From NCBI RefSeq assembly GCF_900142015.1, contig NZ_FQZN01000011.1:62001-126000 (forward strand): DNA of 64,000 nucleotides, written 5' to 3'. The notes below the pieces were generated by a model. The model did no database searches. It worked only from the letters and a program-made list of their open reading frames with translations, and was not told the origin of the DNA. Origin of the DNA: Bacteroides stercorirosoris (lineage in GTDB: Bacteria > Bacteroidota > Bacteroidia > Bacteroidales > Bacteroidaceae). The position numbers and the translations under genes are program-made. Below are positions 10,413 through 18,343 of this stretch, in pieces. The number at the start of each line of letters is the position of its first letter. Within the stretch, counting starts at the first letter, position 1.

Positions 10413-11783
10413 ATGAAGAAATTAGTTCTATTCGCTTGCCTCCTCCCCATCTTGTGGACGGCATGCAACAGCACCAAGACCACCGGCAAAGAAACGGGTG
10501 AATGGGCAAAGGTACCCGGAATACTGAAGAACATCGTTCCGCCCACTTTCCCCGACAGCGTTTATGACGTAACAAAGTACGGAGCAAAGGATGACACGAC
10601 TTACGACAGTCGTCCCGCCATCCTGGAAGCTATCAACCAATGTAATACAAACGGAGGCGGTACAGTTCTCATCCCTGCCGGACACTATTTCAGCAAAGGT
10701 TCCATCTTATTGAAAAGCAACGTAAACCTGCACATCGCAGAGGGAGCGCGACTGGAATTCTCTACCGTAGCCTCCGATTACCTGCCCATGGTATTGACCA
10801 AATGGGAAGGAACGGAATGCTTCAACTACTCTCCTTTCATCTATGCCTACCAATGCACCAATGTCGCGCTAACCGGAAAAGGTACAATCGACGGTAACGG
10901 TGCAGTTACCTTCAACGGCTGGCATGCACTGCAAGGGCCTGCCCTCGACCGGTTGCGCCAGATGGGTATCGACTCCATTCCGGTATACGAACGAGTGTTC
11001 GGCGAAGGATATTATCTGCGTCCCTGCATGATACAGTTCTACGGCTGCAAGAATGTGCTGGTAGAAGATGTGCAGATATACGACTCTCCCTTCTGGATTA
11101 TCCACCCTGTCTTCTGCGACAATGTGACTGTACGCAATGTATATATAGACAGTAATAACTACAATAACGATGGCTGCGATCCGGAATCGAGTACCAACGT
11201 GTTGATTGAAAACATGGACTTCAATGTAGGGGATGACGGCATTGCCATTAAGTCGGGTCGCGACCAGGACGGCTGGCGCATCGGTCAGGCTACGGAAAAT
11301 GTGATTATCCGCAATTGCCACTTCGCCCGGTGGGCTATCACTATCGGCAGCGAGATGTCCGGCGGCGTGCGGAATATCTTTATCGAGGATTGCAAGATAG
11401 ACAGTTGCCGCAACGGTATCTACTTCAAGTCGAATCTGGACAGAGGCGGCTACTTCGAGAATCTGAATATGCGCCGGATAGAAGCGGACGTATGCCTATG
11501 GGGAGTTATCAACTTCCGCACAAACTACCACGGTTACAGAGGCGGAAATCATCCTACGGTTTTCCGGAATATTTGCATAGAGGACGTCACGTGTAATCGC
11601 GTGGACAGCGTGGCACTCATGGCAAACGGTTTGCCGGAAGCGAAACTGTATAATATCACCCTGCGGAATATAAAGGTGAAACAGGCACCGAAAGCCATAC
11701 AGATGGATAATGTGGTGAATCTGGTGCTTGACAATGTGGAGGTAAACGGGAAACAGGTTACGTCTACGGAGCAGGAAGATTAA
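10413..11783 (+). CDS. GH28-family glycosidase lipoprotein (polygalacturonase-like)
   Basis: A 456-residue right-handed beta-helix protein with a lipoprotein signal (lipobox LWTAC, Cys18), so probably anchored in the outer membrane or periplasm. The mature N-terminus has the VTKYGAKDDTTYDSRPAI start typical of GH28. The acidic active-site region is intact: NNDGCD (D253) and GDDGIAIKSG (D274, D275). The canonical QGH and RIK motifs are replaced by ITIGSEMSGG and RNGIYFKSN, as in many Bacteroides GH28 enzymes acting on rhamnogalacturonan or decorated pectin. No SusC/SusD pair is nearby, so it is an orphan rather than part of a visible utilisation locus. Confidence 0.92.
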   Translation: MKKLVLFACLLPILWTACNSTKTTGKETGEWAKVPGILKNIVPPTFPDSVYDVTKYGAKDDTTYDSRPAILEAINQCNTNGGGTVLIPAGHYFSKGSILLKSNVNLHIAEGARLEFSTVASDYLPMVLTKWEGTECFNYSPFIYAYQCTNVALTGKGTIDGNGAVTFNGWHALQGPALDRLRQMGIDSIPVYERVFGEGYYLRPCMIQFYGCKNVLVEDVQIYDSPFWIIHPVFCDNVTVRNVYIDSNNYNNDGCDPESSTNVLIENMDFNVGDDGIAIKSGRDQDGWRIGQATENVIIRNCHFARWAITIGSEMSGGVRNIFIEDCKIDSCRNGIYFKSNLDRGGYFENLNMRRIEADVCLWGVINFRTNYHGYRGGNHPTVFRNICIEDVTCNRVDSVALMANGLPEAKLYNITLRNIKVKQAPKAIQMDNVVNLVLDNVEVNGKQVTSTEQED

Positions 11784-11925
11784 CAAATTGACACTTTGTT
11801 TTTTATGCAGAACGAGAATGCGATGATTCCATCCTGATGCAGGAAAGAACGAAAAGAAACGAACGAAAATCTGCATTTTACTGGCTGATAGCGCAATACA
11901 GAAATATATACATTTGTAATAGAAG

Positions 11926-12101
11926 AAAAACAGACGGTCTGTACAGTGGAAACAGATGGTGCGTCTCCCATATATAGACCGTTTGTCTCCGATCTATAGA
12001 CCGTGTGCGTCCCATCTATAGATTGTGAGCGTTACATCTATAGATGGGACACACCAGATCTATAGTTCCTGCATAAAAGAAGTATAGTTCCTCTGCATAA
12101 G
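11926..12101. repeat. Array A: eight degenerate units with exact 22-nt period
   Basis: Units start at 11926, 11948, 11970, 11992, 12014, 12036, 12058 and 12080. The first two share AAACAG[AC]GG (at 11928 and 11950); five units have A[TC]-type CTATAG/TATAG cores (ATCTATAG at 11992, 12014, 12036, 12058), and TATAG stays in the same phase in the sixth (12083). Flanking words drift from unit to unit (GTGCGTCTCCC, GTGTGCGTCCC). Non-coding, downstream of the GH28 gene. Not CRISPR: there is no separate spacer. Confidence 0.85.
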
Positions 12102-12103
12102 TA

Positions 12104-12482
12104 TTATATATACTGCCTGTTTATGTAGAAACCACGCATTTATATTCCGCATATTATGCATCCAGATTCTATTTCGGAGATTTCAGGAAAGGCTTCTGTT
12201 AGCAAAAGAGGTATTCTGACATTTTTTTGCTCAGAATAAAGTATAAATCCAAGCGTAAAGATACGGAGATGATATAGACATGATACAGTCCGGATGTAAA
12301 AGAGCAAGAAGAAAAGGCTAAAATGAATAAACTCTTTTTCCTGTTTTATAGCAATAGATAATATTTTGATGCATTTGCTCTGGATTTTAACAGAAAGCAT
12401 TTGCATTAAGAAATTAATTACTTAATTTTGTCAATGGATTGAAGTAACTCTATCCGAAACATATTAGATTTTTCAAGAAGCG
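12104..12482. other. AT-rich intergenic stretch with nothing recognised
   Basis: About 380 nt between array A and the hairpin at 12497. I see no convincing gene, RNA or repeat. Short frames on both strands lack start signals and recognisable composition. Confidence 0.5.
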
Positions 12483-12496
12483 TTATGCTTGTCTTG

Positions 12497-12621
12497 TAAG
12501 CTGAAAACCTGAGAAATTTTCAAAGTTGTGTACAAGGATAGCATAGTGGTTCTCACGCATATAGCGTGGGCTGCTATACTCTGTATCTGTACACAAAGGT
12601 TTTCTCAGGACCTTCAGCTTA
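12497..12621. repeat. 125-nt imperfect palindrome (MITE-like or structured RNA)
   Basis: The outer arms begin TAAGCTGAA (12497) and end TTCAGCTTA (12621). They continue with CCTGAGAAA against TTTCTCAGG, TGTGTACA against TGTACACA and TAGCATAG against CTGCTATA, and close at an apex CACGC-ATATA-GCGTG. The whole element lies just before the WG-repeat gene. A 68-codon frame covers it on the minus strand, but its sequence is dictated by the palindrome and it is not called as a gene. Confidence 0.7.
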
Positions 12622-12697
12622 AGATGTGGTATTGCAGTTCCACGCTTCGTGTTTTTACACATACTTTGGGGACTGGAGTATACAAACACTAATTACT

Positions 12698-14734
12698 ATG
12701 ATAAAAAGAACTCTTATTTTTTTGATTATTGTATGTTCATGCGCCATTACTATGGCAGACAATACATACAAATGGGCTTTGTATGACGTGAAGGGCACAG
12801 GAGAATTTCATGACGGTTTAGCAGAATTTTACAGTAACGGATTATACGGTTTTATAAACTCTGCCGGAGAGGTTGCTATAGAAGCCAAGTTCAAATCCGT
12901 AGAAGATTTTGAAGATGGGCAAGCTATAGTTGAGACGGAATCCGGAATGGGCATTATAAACAGAAACGGATTATTTTTGTTGGAACCTAAATATAAAAGA
13001 ATAAAAAAAGCCGAAGAAGCCCCAGGACTGTATGTCATTGAAAGCACAGAGGGATATAAAGGTATATTCTTTAACAATAGACTTGTTATACCCCCTATAA
13101 ATTCATATGGTGATTTTTCCACTTACTATTTTCCATTCATCAACAACATCAACATATTAAATGGCAAAATATATGGCGGAATAAGAAAAGAAGGCGATAT
13201 CTTTATAAGCAAGACTCAAACGAAAAATAAAATGAACCGTCTTTACTTTGATAAAAATGGGAATGAATTAAACGCCACTTCTTATAGCAAAAGTAGTAAA
13301 GGGCTTGTTATATTTAAAGGAGAAAATGATAAATACGGCTTCAAAAATGCCGATACGGGAACAATTATCACAGCCCCTCAATATTCAGGAAGTTTATTTG
13401 ATATTTGGATCAAAGATCACATTATTGTCTTTACATCTAAGGGACTTGCATTGATAAATGCAAGCGGTGAAATAGTAATAGAAACTGGTTACCTTCAATA
13501 TGAAGACGATTATATCCTATGTGTGACTTATGAACCGAAAATGCTGTATGGTTTATATTCTCTGACAGGAGAAGAGATTATACCTACTAAATATAATTTC
13601 TTATACAAGATTGTAGGTGATTGGTATCGTTGCGAAATTGATGACGGGCAAGTAGCCTTTAATATCAAGACAAAAAAGAAATATCCCGGAAAGCACTTTA
13701 CATACAGTGATGGTATGATACAAGTTGACCAAGAGGATGGAGGCTATTATTACATAAATGCCGCAACCGGCAACCGTCTTGCAGATACTTACAAATATGC
13801 AAACGATTTTTCTGAGGGGTTAGCTGTAGTTGAAAAGGACGGAGATGGCTACAAAAGAATTATAAACAAGCAAGGGAAAACGATACTCCGGGAAACTGAA
13901 GATTTTGAAATAAAAGGAAATATTTTCTCCGAAGGAGTAATCGCCACAAGGTATAAATATGATTATTGCTACATGTACAATCCCCTTGGACATGGAGATT
14001 ACGTCTACAACCAAAAGGGTGCAACAGACAAAACTATAGATATTTGGTTTAAAGAAGGACTCGAAGCCATGAACAAAAAGCGATACTCCGAGGCTAAAGA
14101 AATCTTCTACCGGATTATTATGAATGCTCCTGAGAACGGAATGGCTATTAATAATTACGGTGTCTGCCTGGATAATATGGGATACAAGGAAGAAGCCCTC
14201 GAAGCCTTTACAATGGCATTCGATCTGAATCCTAACAATACAACAGCTAAGAATAATATGGAACTTACGAAAAAAGAATTATTGCAGCAACAAGAGCAAA
14301 CAGAAATCGAGACAGAAGAAAGTAACTCCGGTACCTTTTGGGATGCTTTGGCTAGTTTCGGCAATTTGTTGGGACAAATGGCAGGCAATTACGCCGGACA
14401 GAATGCGGATAATTCATATTCATCCGGCTATAGTGGACACAACAACAGCTCGTCATCAAACAATGCATCTTCCTATCAGACACAATATTCCAGATGGGAG
14501 AGCATAGCCGAAAGACATTATAATTCTATAACCAATACAGGATTTAGAGTGCGAGATAAACAAGGCAATAGAGGCGGAAGTGCCATGCAAGGCACGAATA
14601 GCGGCAATTATGTGCAAATGAAGAAATCGTTCCGAGATGCACAAAGACAAATGCGTAATATACGGAACGATGCCAAAAGGCATGGCGTGACAATTACACA
14701 ATCCAAATGGGAAACAGCCACTATTACATATTAA
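12698..14734 (+). CDS. Secreted WG-repeat protein with TPR domain
   Basis: A 678-residue protein with a hydrophobic signal sequence (MIKRTLIFLIIVCSCAITMA). The first about 430 residues carry WG-type beta repeats (patterns such as NGLYGFINSAGEVAIEAKF, GMGIINRNGLFLLEPKY, KYGFKNADTGTII). A two-unit TPR follows (EGLEAMNKKRYSEAKEIFYR, NYGVCLDNMGYKEEALEAF), then a Ser/Asn/Gly/Tyr-rich linker and a basic tail. WG proteins are common, poorly characterised surface or periplasmic proteins of Bacteroidetes; no enzymatic motif is visible. Its base composition is clearly more AT-rich than the thiamin or housekeeping genes, as is the neighbouring AbiE pair, which suggests acquired DNA. An upstream in-frame Met at 12626 would bury the signal peptide and overlaps the palindrome, so 12698 is chosen. 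Confidence 0.82.
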   Translation: MIKRTLIFLIIVCSCAITMADNTYKWALYDVKGTGEFHDGLAEFYSNGLYGFINSAGEVAIEAKFKSVEDFEDGQAIVETESGMGIINRNGLFLLEPKYKRIKKAEEAPGLYVIESTEGYKGIFFNNRLVIPPINSYGDFSTYYFPFINNINILNGKIYGGIRKEGDIFISKTQTKNKMNRLYFDKNGNELNATSYSKSSKGLVIFKGENDKYGFKNADTGTIITAPQYSGSLFDIWIKDHIIVFTSKGLALINASGEIVIETGYLQYEDDYILCVTYEPKMLYGLYSLTGEEIIPTKYNFLYKIVGDWYRCEIDDGQVAFNIKTKKKYPGKHFTYSDGMIQVDQEDGGYYYINAATGNRLADTYKYANDFSEGLAVVEKDGDGYKRIINKQGKTILRETEDFEIKGNIFSEGVIATRYKYDYCYMYNPLGHGDYVYNQKGATDKTIDIWFKEGLEAMNKKRYSEAKEIFYRIIMNAPENGMAINNYGVCLDNMGYKEEALEAFTMAFDLNPNNTTAKNNMELTKKELLQQQEQTEIETEESNSGTFWDALASFGNLLGQMAGNYAGQNADNSYSSGYSGHNNSSSSNNASSYQTQYSRWESIAERHYNSITNTGFRVRDKQGNRGGSAMQGTNSGNYVQMKKSFRDAQRQMRNIRNDAKRHGVTITQSKWETATITY

Positions 14735-14752
14735 TAATAAGGTTTTAAACAG

Positions 14753-14810
14753 TGTCTTATCCCGAATTTAATTGAAATTTAGCAGTAATCAGTAAATCCG
14801 GGATAAGACA
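14753..14810. terminator. Hairpin between WG-repeat gene and abiEii
   Basis: TGTCTTATCCCG (14753-14764) pairs exactly with CGGGATAAGACA (14799-14810) around an AT-rich loop, between two converging genes. An AAATTAAG tract follows. Probably a shared terminator. Confidence 0.7.
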
Positions 14811-14830
14811 AAATTAAGATATTATCCCCT

Positions 14831-15703
14831 TTATTGCTTCAATCTTTCCCAATAAGGTTTGAGTTGAGTTTGGAGGTAACTCATCACTTCGAAAAAAGTA
14901 AGTTGAGTTGATACCATAAGTTTCTTCATAAACGCATTCCATCTGATGTTCAATTCGGGGTTCTCTGCAAATTCAGAACTGAAGGCAACGTGATTCCCCT
15001 GATAATCGGTTTGGCGATTCTTGAATGTAGCCTTTATTGCTTCATCTAATATTTCAGTGTCGCATTTTCCACCTTGCAAGATTGTATAAAGATCATAGAA
15101 ATCTTTCATGCGGCTATTTACCTCAGCTCTTGAAATCATAGTCTGAAATTTCTCAGCCACTACTGTTTCCAAAGAATAAGCCATGATGTTGGTATCGGGA
15201 AAGCCGTCAAGTAAGTTTGGATAATCCAATTCTAAAGGTCGAGGAGTTATCACATCGCCGAATCCTATATCCATAGAAATGTCTTGGCGAATCGTATCAA
15301 TAGAAGCGGTCAATGTCAGCCTTACACCTGGATATTTCTTTTCCACCGCAATGTCGTCAGTACGCAATGTGTCAACGTAGAATATCACACCATCTTGTTC
15401 GTAAGAGATAGCGCAAATCTCCGCAAATACTTTTCTGACATTTTCCTTGTCACTATCAATTTGATGCCCCATAAAGTCAATATCCAATGTAGGTCTTGCC
15501 AAGAGTTGCTCGTGAGCATAAAGCAGTGTGCCGCCCTTCAAGAAGAAATGGTCGTGAAAACGGCTTATTGATAGACGATATAACAGACGTTCTTGGAGGT
15601 ATCGGGTAACGAGCATCTGATAGCGTTGTCCTTCGCTCCGTGAGATATTCAGCAATTTAGCTTTCACAGAGCGACCATAATTGTGTATTTCTCTTATAGC
15701 CAT
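14831..15703 (-). CDS. abiEii: AbiEii/AbiGii-type nucleotidyltransferase toxin
   Basis: A 290-residue protein with the minimal nucleotidyltransferase motif KGGTLL (56-61) followed by RPTLDIDF (70-77), carrying the paired catalytic aspartates, and a downstream AEKFQTMISR helix typical of AbiEii. The family is the toxin of type IV toxin-antitoxin systems that also act in abortive phage infection; related enzymes (MenT) modify tRNA acceptor ends. It overlaps the antitoxin gene by 10 nt, so the pair is translated together. Its composition is AT-rich like its neighbour. All visible catalytic residues are present, so it looks functional. Confidence 0.92.
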   Translation of the reverse strand: MAIREIHNYGRSVKAKLLNISRSEGQRYQMLVTRYLQERLLYRLSISRFHDHFFLKGGTLLYAHEQLLARPTLDIDFMGHQIDSDKENVRKVFAEICAISYEQDGVIFYVDTLRTDDIAVEKKYPGVRLTLTASIDTIRQDISMDIGFGDVITPRPLELDYPNLLDGFPDTNIMAYSLETVVAEKFQTMISRAEVNSRMKDFYDLYTILQGGKCDTEILDEAIKATFKNRQTDYQGNHVAFSSEFAENPELNIRWNAFMKKLMVSTQLTFFEVMSYLQTQLKPYWERLKQ

Positions 15704-16263
15704 GCTTCAAGATAGTGGCTAAGTGTATTGCGGACTCTGAGCTTAGAGGAGTAATCCATCAATCGAGATATATTATTCTTAGGTAGTTTTATATAAGTTT
15801 GAAGGATTTCCGCCATCACATCAATGCCTACTTTATTACGATACTTTACTGCATCACAAACCGAACGTTCCAAATCGAAAATTGGCACATTGTATCCTTG
15901 TATCTCTTTTTGGGTAACACCGATAGATAGTAATTTGTCAGATTGATATATCAGTTGGAACTCGGGATAATCGGGCAGAACAACCTTCCGACTACGTTCA
16001 ATGGCTACATAGTAAGCATTAGGTATCTGAGTAGTGAGATTGTAAGCCGACCATGCAGACCAAAGACAGAGGATGCCATTGGGAATTATCAAGCGAATAT
16101 CCACCATCGTATCTGCCAATGCATCCATATGGGCATACACACCATTTTTCAGTCGCATAGCCTCCCCTTTGCGAACAGAAGCCTGCAATTGCTGTTCCTG
16201 CCAGTTGCTCAAACCTTGCGTGGAAACAAAACCATTTTTTTTCAGTTGGTCTTCTATGCTCAT
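15694..16263 (-). CDS. abiEi: AbiEi-type antitoxin / transcriptional autoregulator
   Basis: A 189-residue protein. The N-terminus (IEDQLKKNGFVSTQGLSN to LRKGEAMRLKNGVYAH region) is the winged-helix of AbiEi antitoxins, and the remainder (SAYNLTTQIP, NVPIFDLERSVCDAVKYRNKVG) is the conserved C-terminal domain that both blocks toxicity and assists operator binding. In characterised systems AbiEi represses its own promoter through repeats upstream. The start at 16263 is chosen because a promoter -7 element (16287-16294) lies just before it; the in-frame Met at 16308 is upstream of that element. It precedes abiEii with a 10-nt overlap. Confidence 0.9.
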   Translation of the reverse strand: MSIEDQLKKNGFVSTQGLSNWQEQQLQASVRKGEAMRLKNGVYAHMDALADTMVDIRLIIPNGILCLWSAWSAYNLTTQIPNAYYVAIERSRKVVLPDYPEFQLIYQSDKLLSIGVTQKEIQGYNVPIFDLERSVCDAVKYRNKVGIDVMAEILQTYIKLPKNNISRLMDYSSKLRVRNTLSHYLEAWL

Positions 16264-16285
16264 ATTGTCCTTATTATTACTCCTT

Positions 16286-16317
16286 GCAAATATACTGCAA
16301 ATATTCAAATATGCAGT
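16286..16317 (-). promoter_or_regulatory. abiE promoter with overlapping repeated operator candidate
   Basis: TATATTTG (minus strand, 16287-16294) is an exact -7 match 23 nt before the abiEi start. On the plus strand the same region reads three AAATAT words (GCAAATAT at 16286 and 16297, CAAATATGC from about 16307) at about 10-11-nt spacing, which overlap the promoter as expected for AbiEi autorepression. Confidence 0.6.
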
Positions 16318-16347
16318 ATGTTTTAAAGGTAAAAAGCGAAAAATCCT

Positions 16348-16509
16348 TTATTCTATATGTCGGTATACAATCAACACGGTTAAACTTAAAGTACCCAATA
16401 CAGTACGCAGAGACAAATCGGCAAAGAAATTGTCAAGGCTGACTAAGTGCATATTTATCATGAATTCAAAAGCTGAAGAAAAGATTTCAGGGTTATCGGT
16501 TTCACTCAT
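16348..16509 (-). CDS. Small hypothetical protein, 53 aa
   Basis: An ATG at 16509 preceded at once by AAGAAGAGGAG, a good purine-rich ribosome site, opens a 53-codon frame ending TAA at 16348. The product starts MSETDNPEIFSSAFEFMIN and ends with a hydrophobic stretch (TVLGTLSLTVLIVY) that could be a short membrane helix. It lies upstream of abiEi, in the same direction, and about 60 nt before the abiE promoter. I do not recognise it; it could be a third accessory gene or the remnant of a larger one. Confidence 0.4.
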   Translation of the reverse strand: MSETDNPEIFSSAFEFMINMHLVSLDNFFADLSLRTVLGTLSLTVLIVYRHIE

Positions 16510-16539
16510 CTCCTCTTCTTGAAATTGGTATAAAACACA

Positions 16540-16581
16540 GAGGCTGAATCAAAATCTTTATTTCAATTTTGATTCAGCCTC
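16540..16581. terminator. Strong hairpin terminator
   Basis: A perfect 16-bp stem: GAGGCTGAATCAAAAT (16540-16555) and ATTTTGATTCAGCCTC (16566-16581) with a 10-nt loop. It lies 24 nt after the stop of the minus-strand phosphoesterase. Confidence 0.85.
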
Positions 16582-16605
16582 AATTATCGTATATACATTC
16601 TTCTA

Positions 16606-17628
16606 TTATTCCGTCACCAACGGGCGTTTGCGCCAATCATCCTTCACATAGCTATCCGGATAAACGGTTTTATCAATAATCTCACCGCCTTTCAGATGTA
16701 TCCACGAGGTAAAGGTACGTTCTCCTTCTTTCAGCACAATCACGCGGGCACCGTTAGAGAGATGGTTGTATTCCGTATTCCCACCCGTGAAACGACCGTA
16801 AGCCAGCACGACACCTTTCCACATGACTGAATAATCATTATCATGGTCGTGTCCGACAAAAGTTCCCATCACATCACCGGCTTCTTTCATTGCGGCAAAC
16901 ATGCCGGTATTGATGGCAGGGGCACAGGCTTTCTCCATCCGCGTACCATAAAGGATTGCGGTTTCATCGGAAGCGGCCTGGTTATATTCGGGCAGGGGAA
17001 TATGGAAGAATGCCAAAGCAGGCAAAGGCTTCCCATTATTCTTTGCGGTGAAAGCTGCACTTTGCTGGCGATACCAGTTCACCTGGTCAAAAGTAAGCCA
17101 GTCGTAGCCCTTCACATCCGGCAGTTTGGAGTAAGAGTGAGAATCGAGGCAATAGAGTACGGACGCATCTTTCTTGCCATCCGAAGACTTCACTGTAAGA
17201 ACATAGTCGGGAGACTCTACTGCTCCACGGTCGGGCTGGATATTATAAGGCATCGCGCGAATGATGTCGTACAATTCAGCACGCGTCTTTCCCTGCTCAT
17301 TATCGTGGTTGCCGAAAGTCACCACAAACGGAATCTTACGGGAAGAGGCACAGGCAAGCACCGTGCGCATCGCCGTATCTGCCGGTGCGGCATAAACCAC
17401 ATCTCCCGTAAATACGACTAAATCGGGACGTTCGGCATCAAGCACTTCGTTGATGCGCTTCAAAGCAATGGCCGATGCCGGGTTGTGATACTGGAAGTGA
17501 ATGTCAGTGAACTGAACGATCTTGAATTCTCCGTTCTTGTTAAACTTTAAAGGGGCAACCTGTGCCTGGCAGAACAGAACCGTAAGAAAAGCCAGACAAA
17601 GGGTTAAAGAAATTCTCTTCATGTTCAT
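16606..17628 (-). CDS. Secreted calcineurin-like metallophosphoesterase
   Basis: A 340-residue protein with a signal peptide (MKRISLTLCLAFLTVLFCQAQ) and the full metallophosphoesterase signature: FTDIHFQYH, VVFTGDVVY, FGNHDNEQ and, near the C-terminus, GHDHDNDY. These supply the ligands for a two-metal centre. It resembles periplasmic phosphodiesterases/phosphatases of the Icc/purple acid phosphatase group; the substrate is not predictable. Two Met codons (MNMKRIS) open the frame, and the second is equally possible. It ends at a strong terminator and lies 52 nt after ispF on the same strand. Confidence 0.88.
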   Translation of the reverse strand: MNMKRISLTLCLAFLTVLFCQAQVAPLKFNKNGEFKIVQFTDIHFQYHNPASAIALKRINEVLDAERPDLVVFTGDVVYAAPADTAMRTVLACASSRKIPFVVTFGNHDNEQGKTRAELYDIIRAMPYNIQPDRGAVESPDYVLTVKSSDGKKDASVLYCLDSHSYSKLPDVKGYDWLTFDQVNWYRQQSAAFTAKNNGKPLPALAFFHIPLPEYNQAASDETAILYGTRMEKACAPAINTGMFAAMKEAGDVMGTFVGHDHDNDYSVMWKGVVLAYGRFTGGNTEYNHLSNGARVIVLKEGERTFTSWIHLKGGEIIDKTVYPDSYVKDDWRKRPLVTE

Positions 17629-17680
17629 GATTAGTTTTAGGTAGTTATTCAGGTTGAAATCAGTTATTATGGTAATCTTT

Positions 17681-18160
17681 TTATTCTTTAGTAATCAGCA
17701 CTGTCGCATAGGCTGATATGCCCTCTTCACGACCTGTAAAGCCAAGTTTTTCTGTCGTGGTGGCTTTAATGGAGATATCATCCTCATCCACTCCCATCAC
17801 TTCGGAGAGCGTCTGCTGAATGGCGGGAATGTGAGGTTTCAGTTTAGGGCGTTCCGCACAGATGGTTGCATCGATGTTTCCCACGGCGTAACCTTTCGTT
17901 GCTATCAGTTCCACCGTTTTCTTTAATAATATCTTGCTGTCGATGTTCTTGAATTCTCCTGCGGTATCGGGAAAGTGATAGCCGATATCGCGCATATTGG
18001 CAGCTCCCAACAGGGCATCACAGATGGCATGTATCAGCACGTCGGCATCCGAATGTCCGAGTAATCCCTTTTCATGTTCCAGGCGGATACCGCCCAACCA
18101 AAGTTCGCGCCCCTCCACCAACTGATGGACGTCAAAGCCAAAACCCACACGTATTTTCAT
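17681..18160 (-). CDS. ispF: 2-C-methyl-D-erythritol 2,4-cyclodiphosphate synthase
   Basis: A 159-residue MEP-pathway enzyme that cyclises CDP-ME 2-phosphate. The zinc ligands D10 and H12 (GFDVHQ) and H44 (SDADVLIHA) are present, as are the GHSDAD loop and the C-terminal KATTTEKLGFTGREEGI substrate-binding block. Family-typical length. It is unlinked to ispD here. Its start is close behind an AT-rich region that also serves the divergent retropepsin-like gene. Confidence 0.97.
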   Translation of the reverse strand: MKIRVGFGFDVHQLVEGRELWLGGIRLEHEKGLLGHSDADVLIHAICDALLGAANMRDIGYHFPDTAGEFKNIDSKILLKKTVELIATKGYAVGNIDATICAERPKLKPHIPAIQQTLSEVMGVDEDDISIKATTTEKLGFTGREEGISAYATVLITKE

Positions 18161-18303
18161 ATCGCTTTTCTTGTTTTAAATTGGATGAATGCACGAAAGT
18201 ACGGAAAAAAAGCGAGGTAACAAGAGAAGATATTTATTTTGGTGGAAGAATAGACAAGTTATTTTTTAAGCGTTACTAAACGTTACCAACAAGAAAATTT
18301 TCG

Positions 18304-18311
18304 TATATTTG
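18304..18311 (+). promoter_or_regulatory. -7 promoter element for the retropepsin-like gene
   Basis: TATATTTG, an exact TAnnTTTG match 32 nt before the ATG at 18344. Confidence 0.6.
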
Positions 18312-18343
18312 AGAAATCATACAATCCACTAATACCCACAGAC

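Noticed and set aside
11926..12101. CRISPR array
   Set aside because: The whole 22-nt unit drifts and there is no constant repeat with unique spacers; no cas genes are near.
12483..12689. 68-codon minus-strand frame over the palindrome
   Set aside because: Its repeated residues come from the inverted repeat; no start signal and it runs into the WG-repeat gene's leader.
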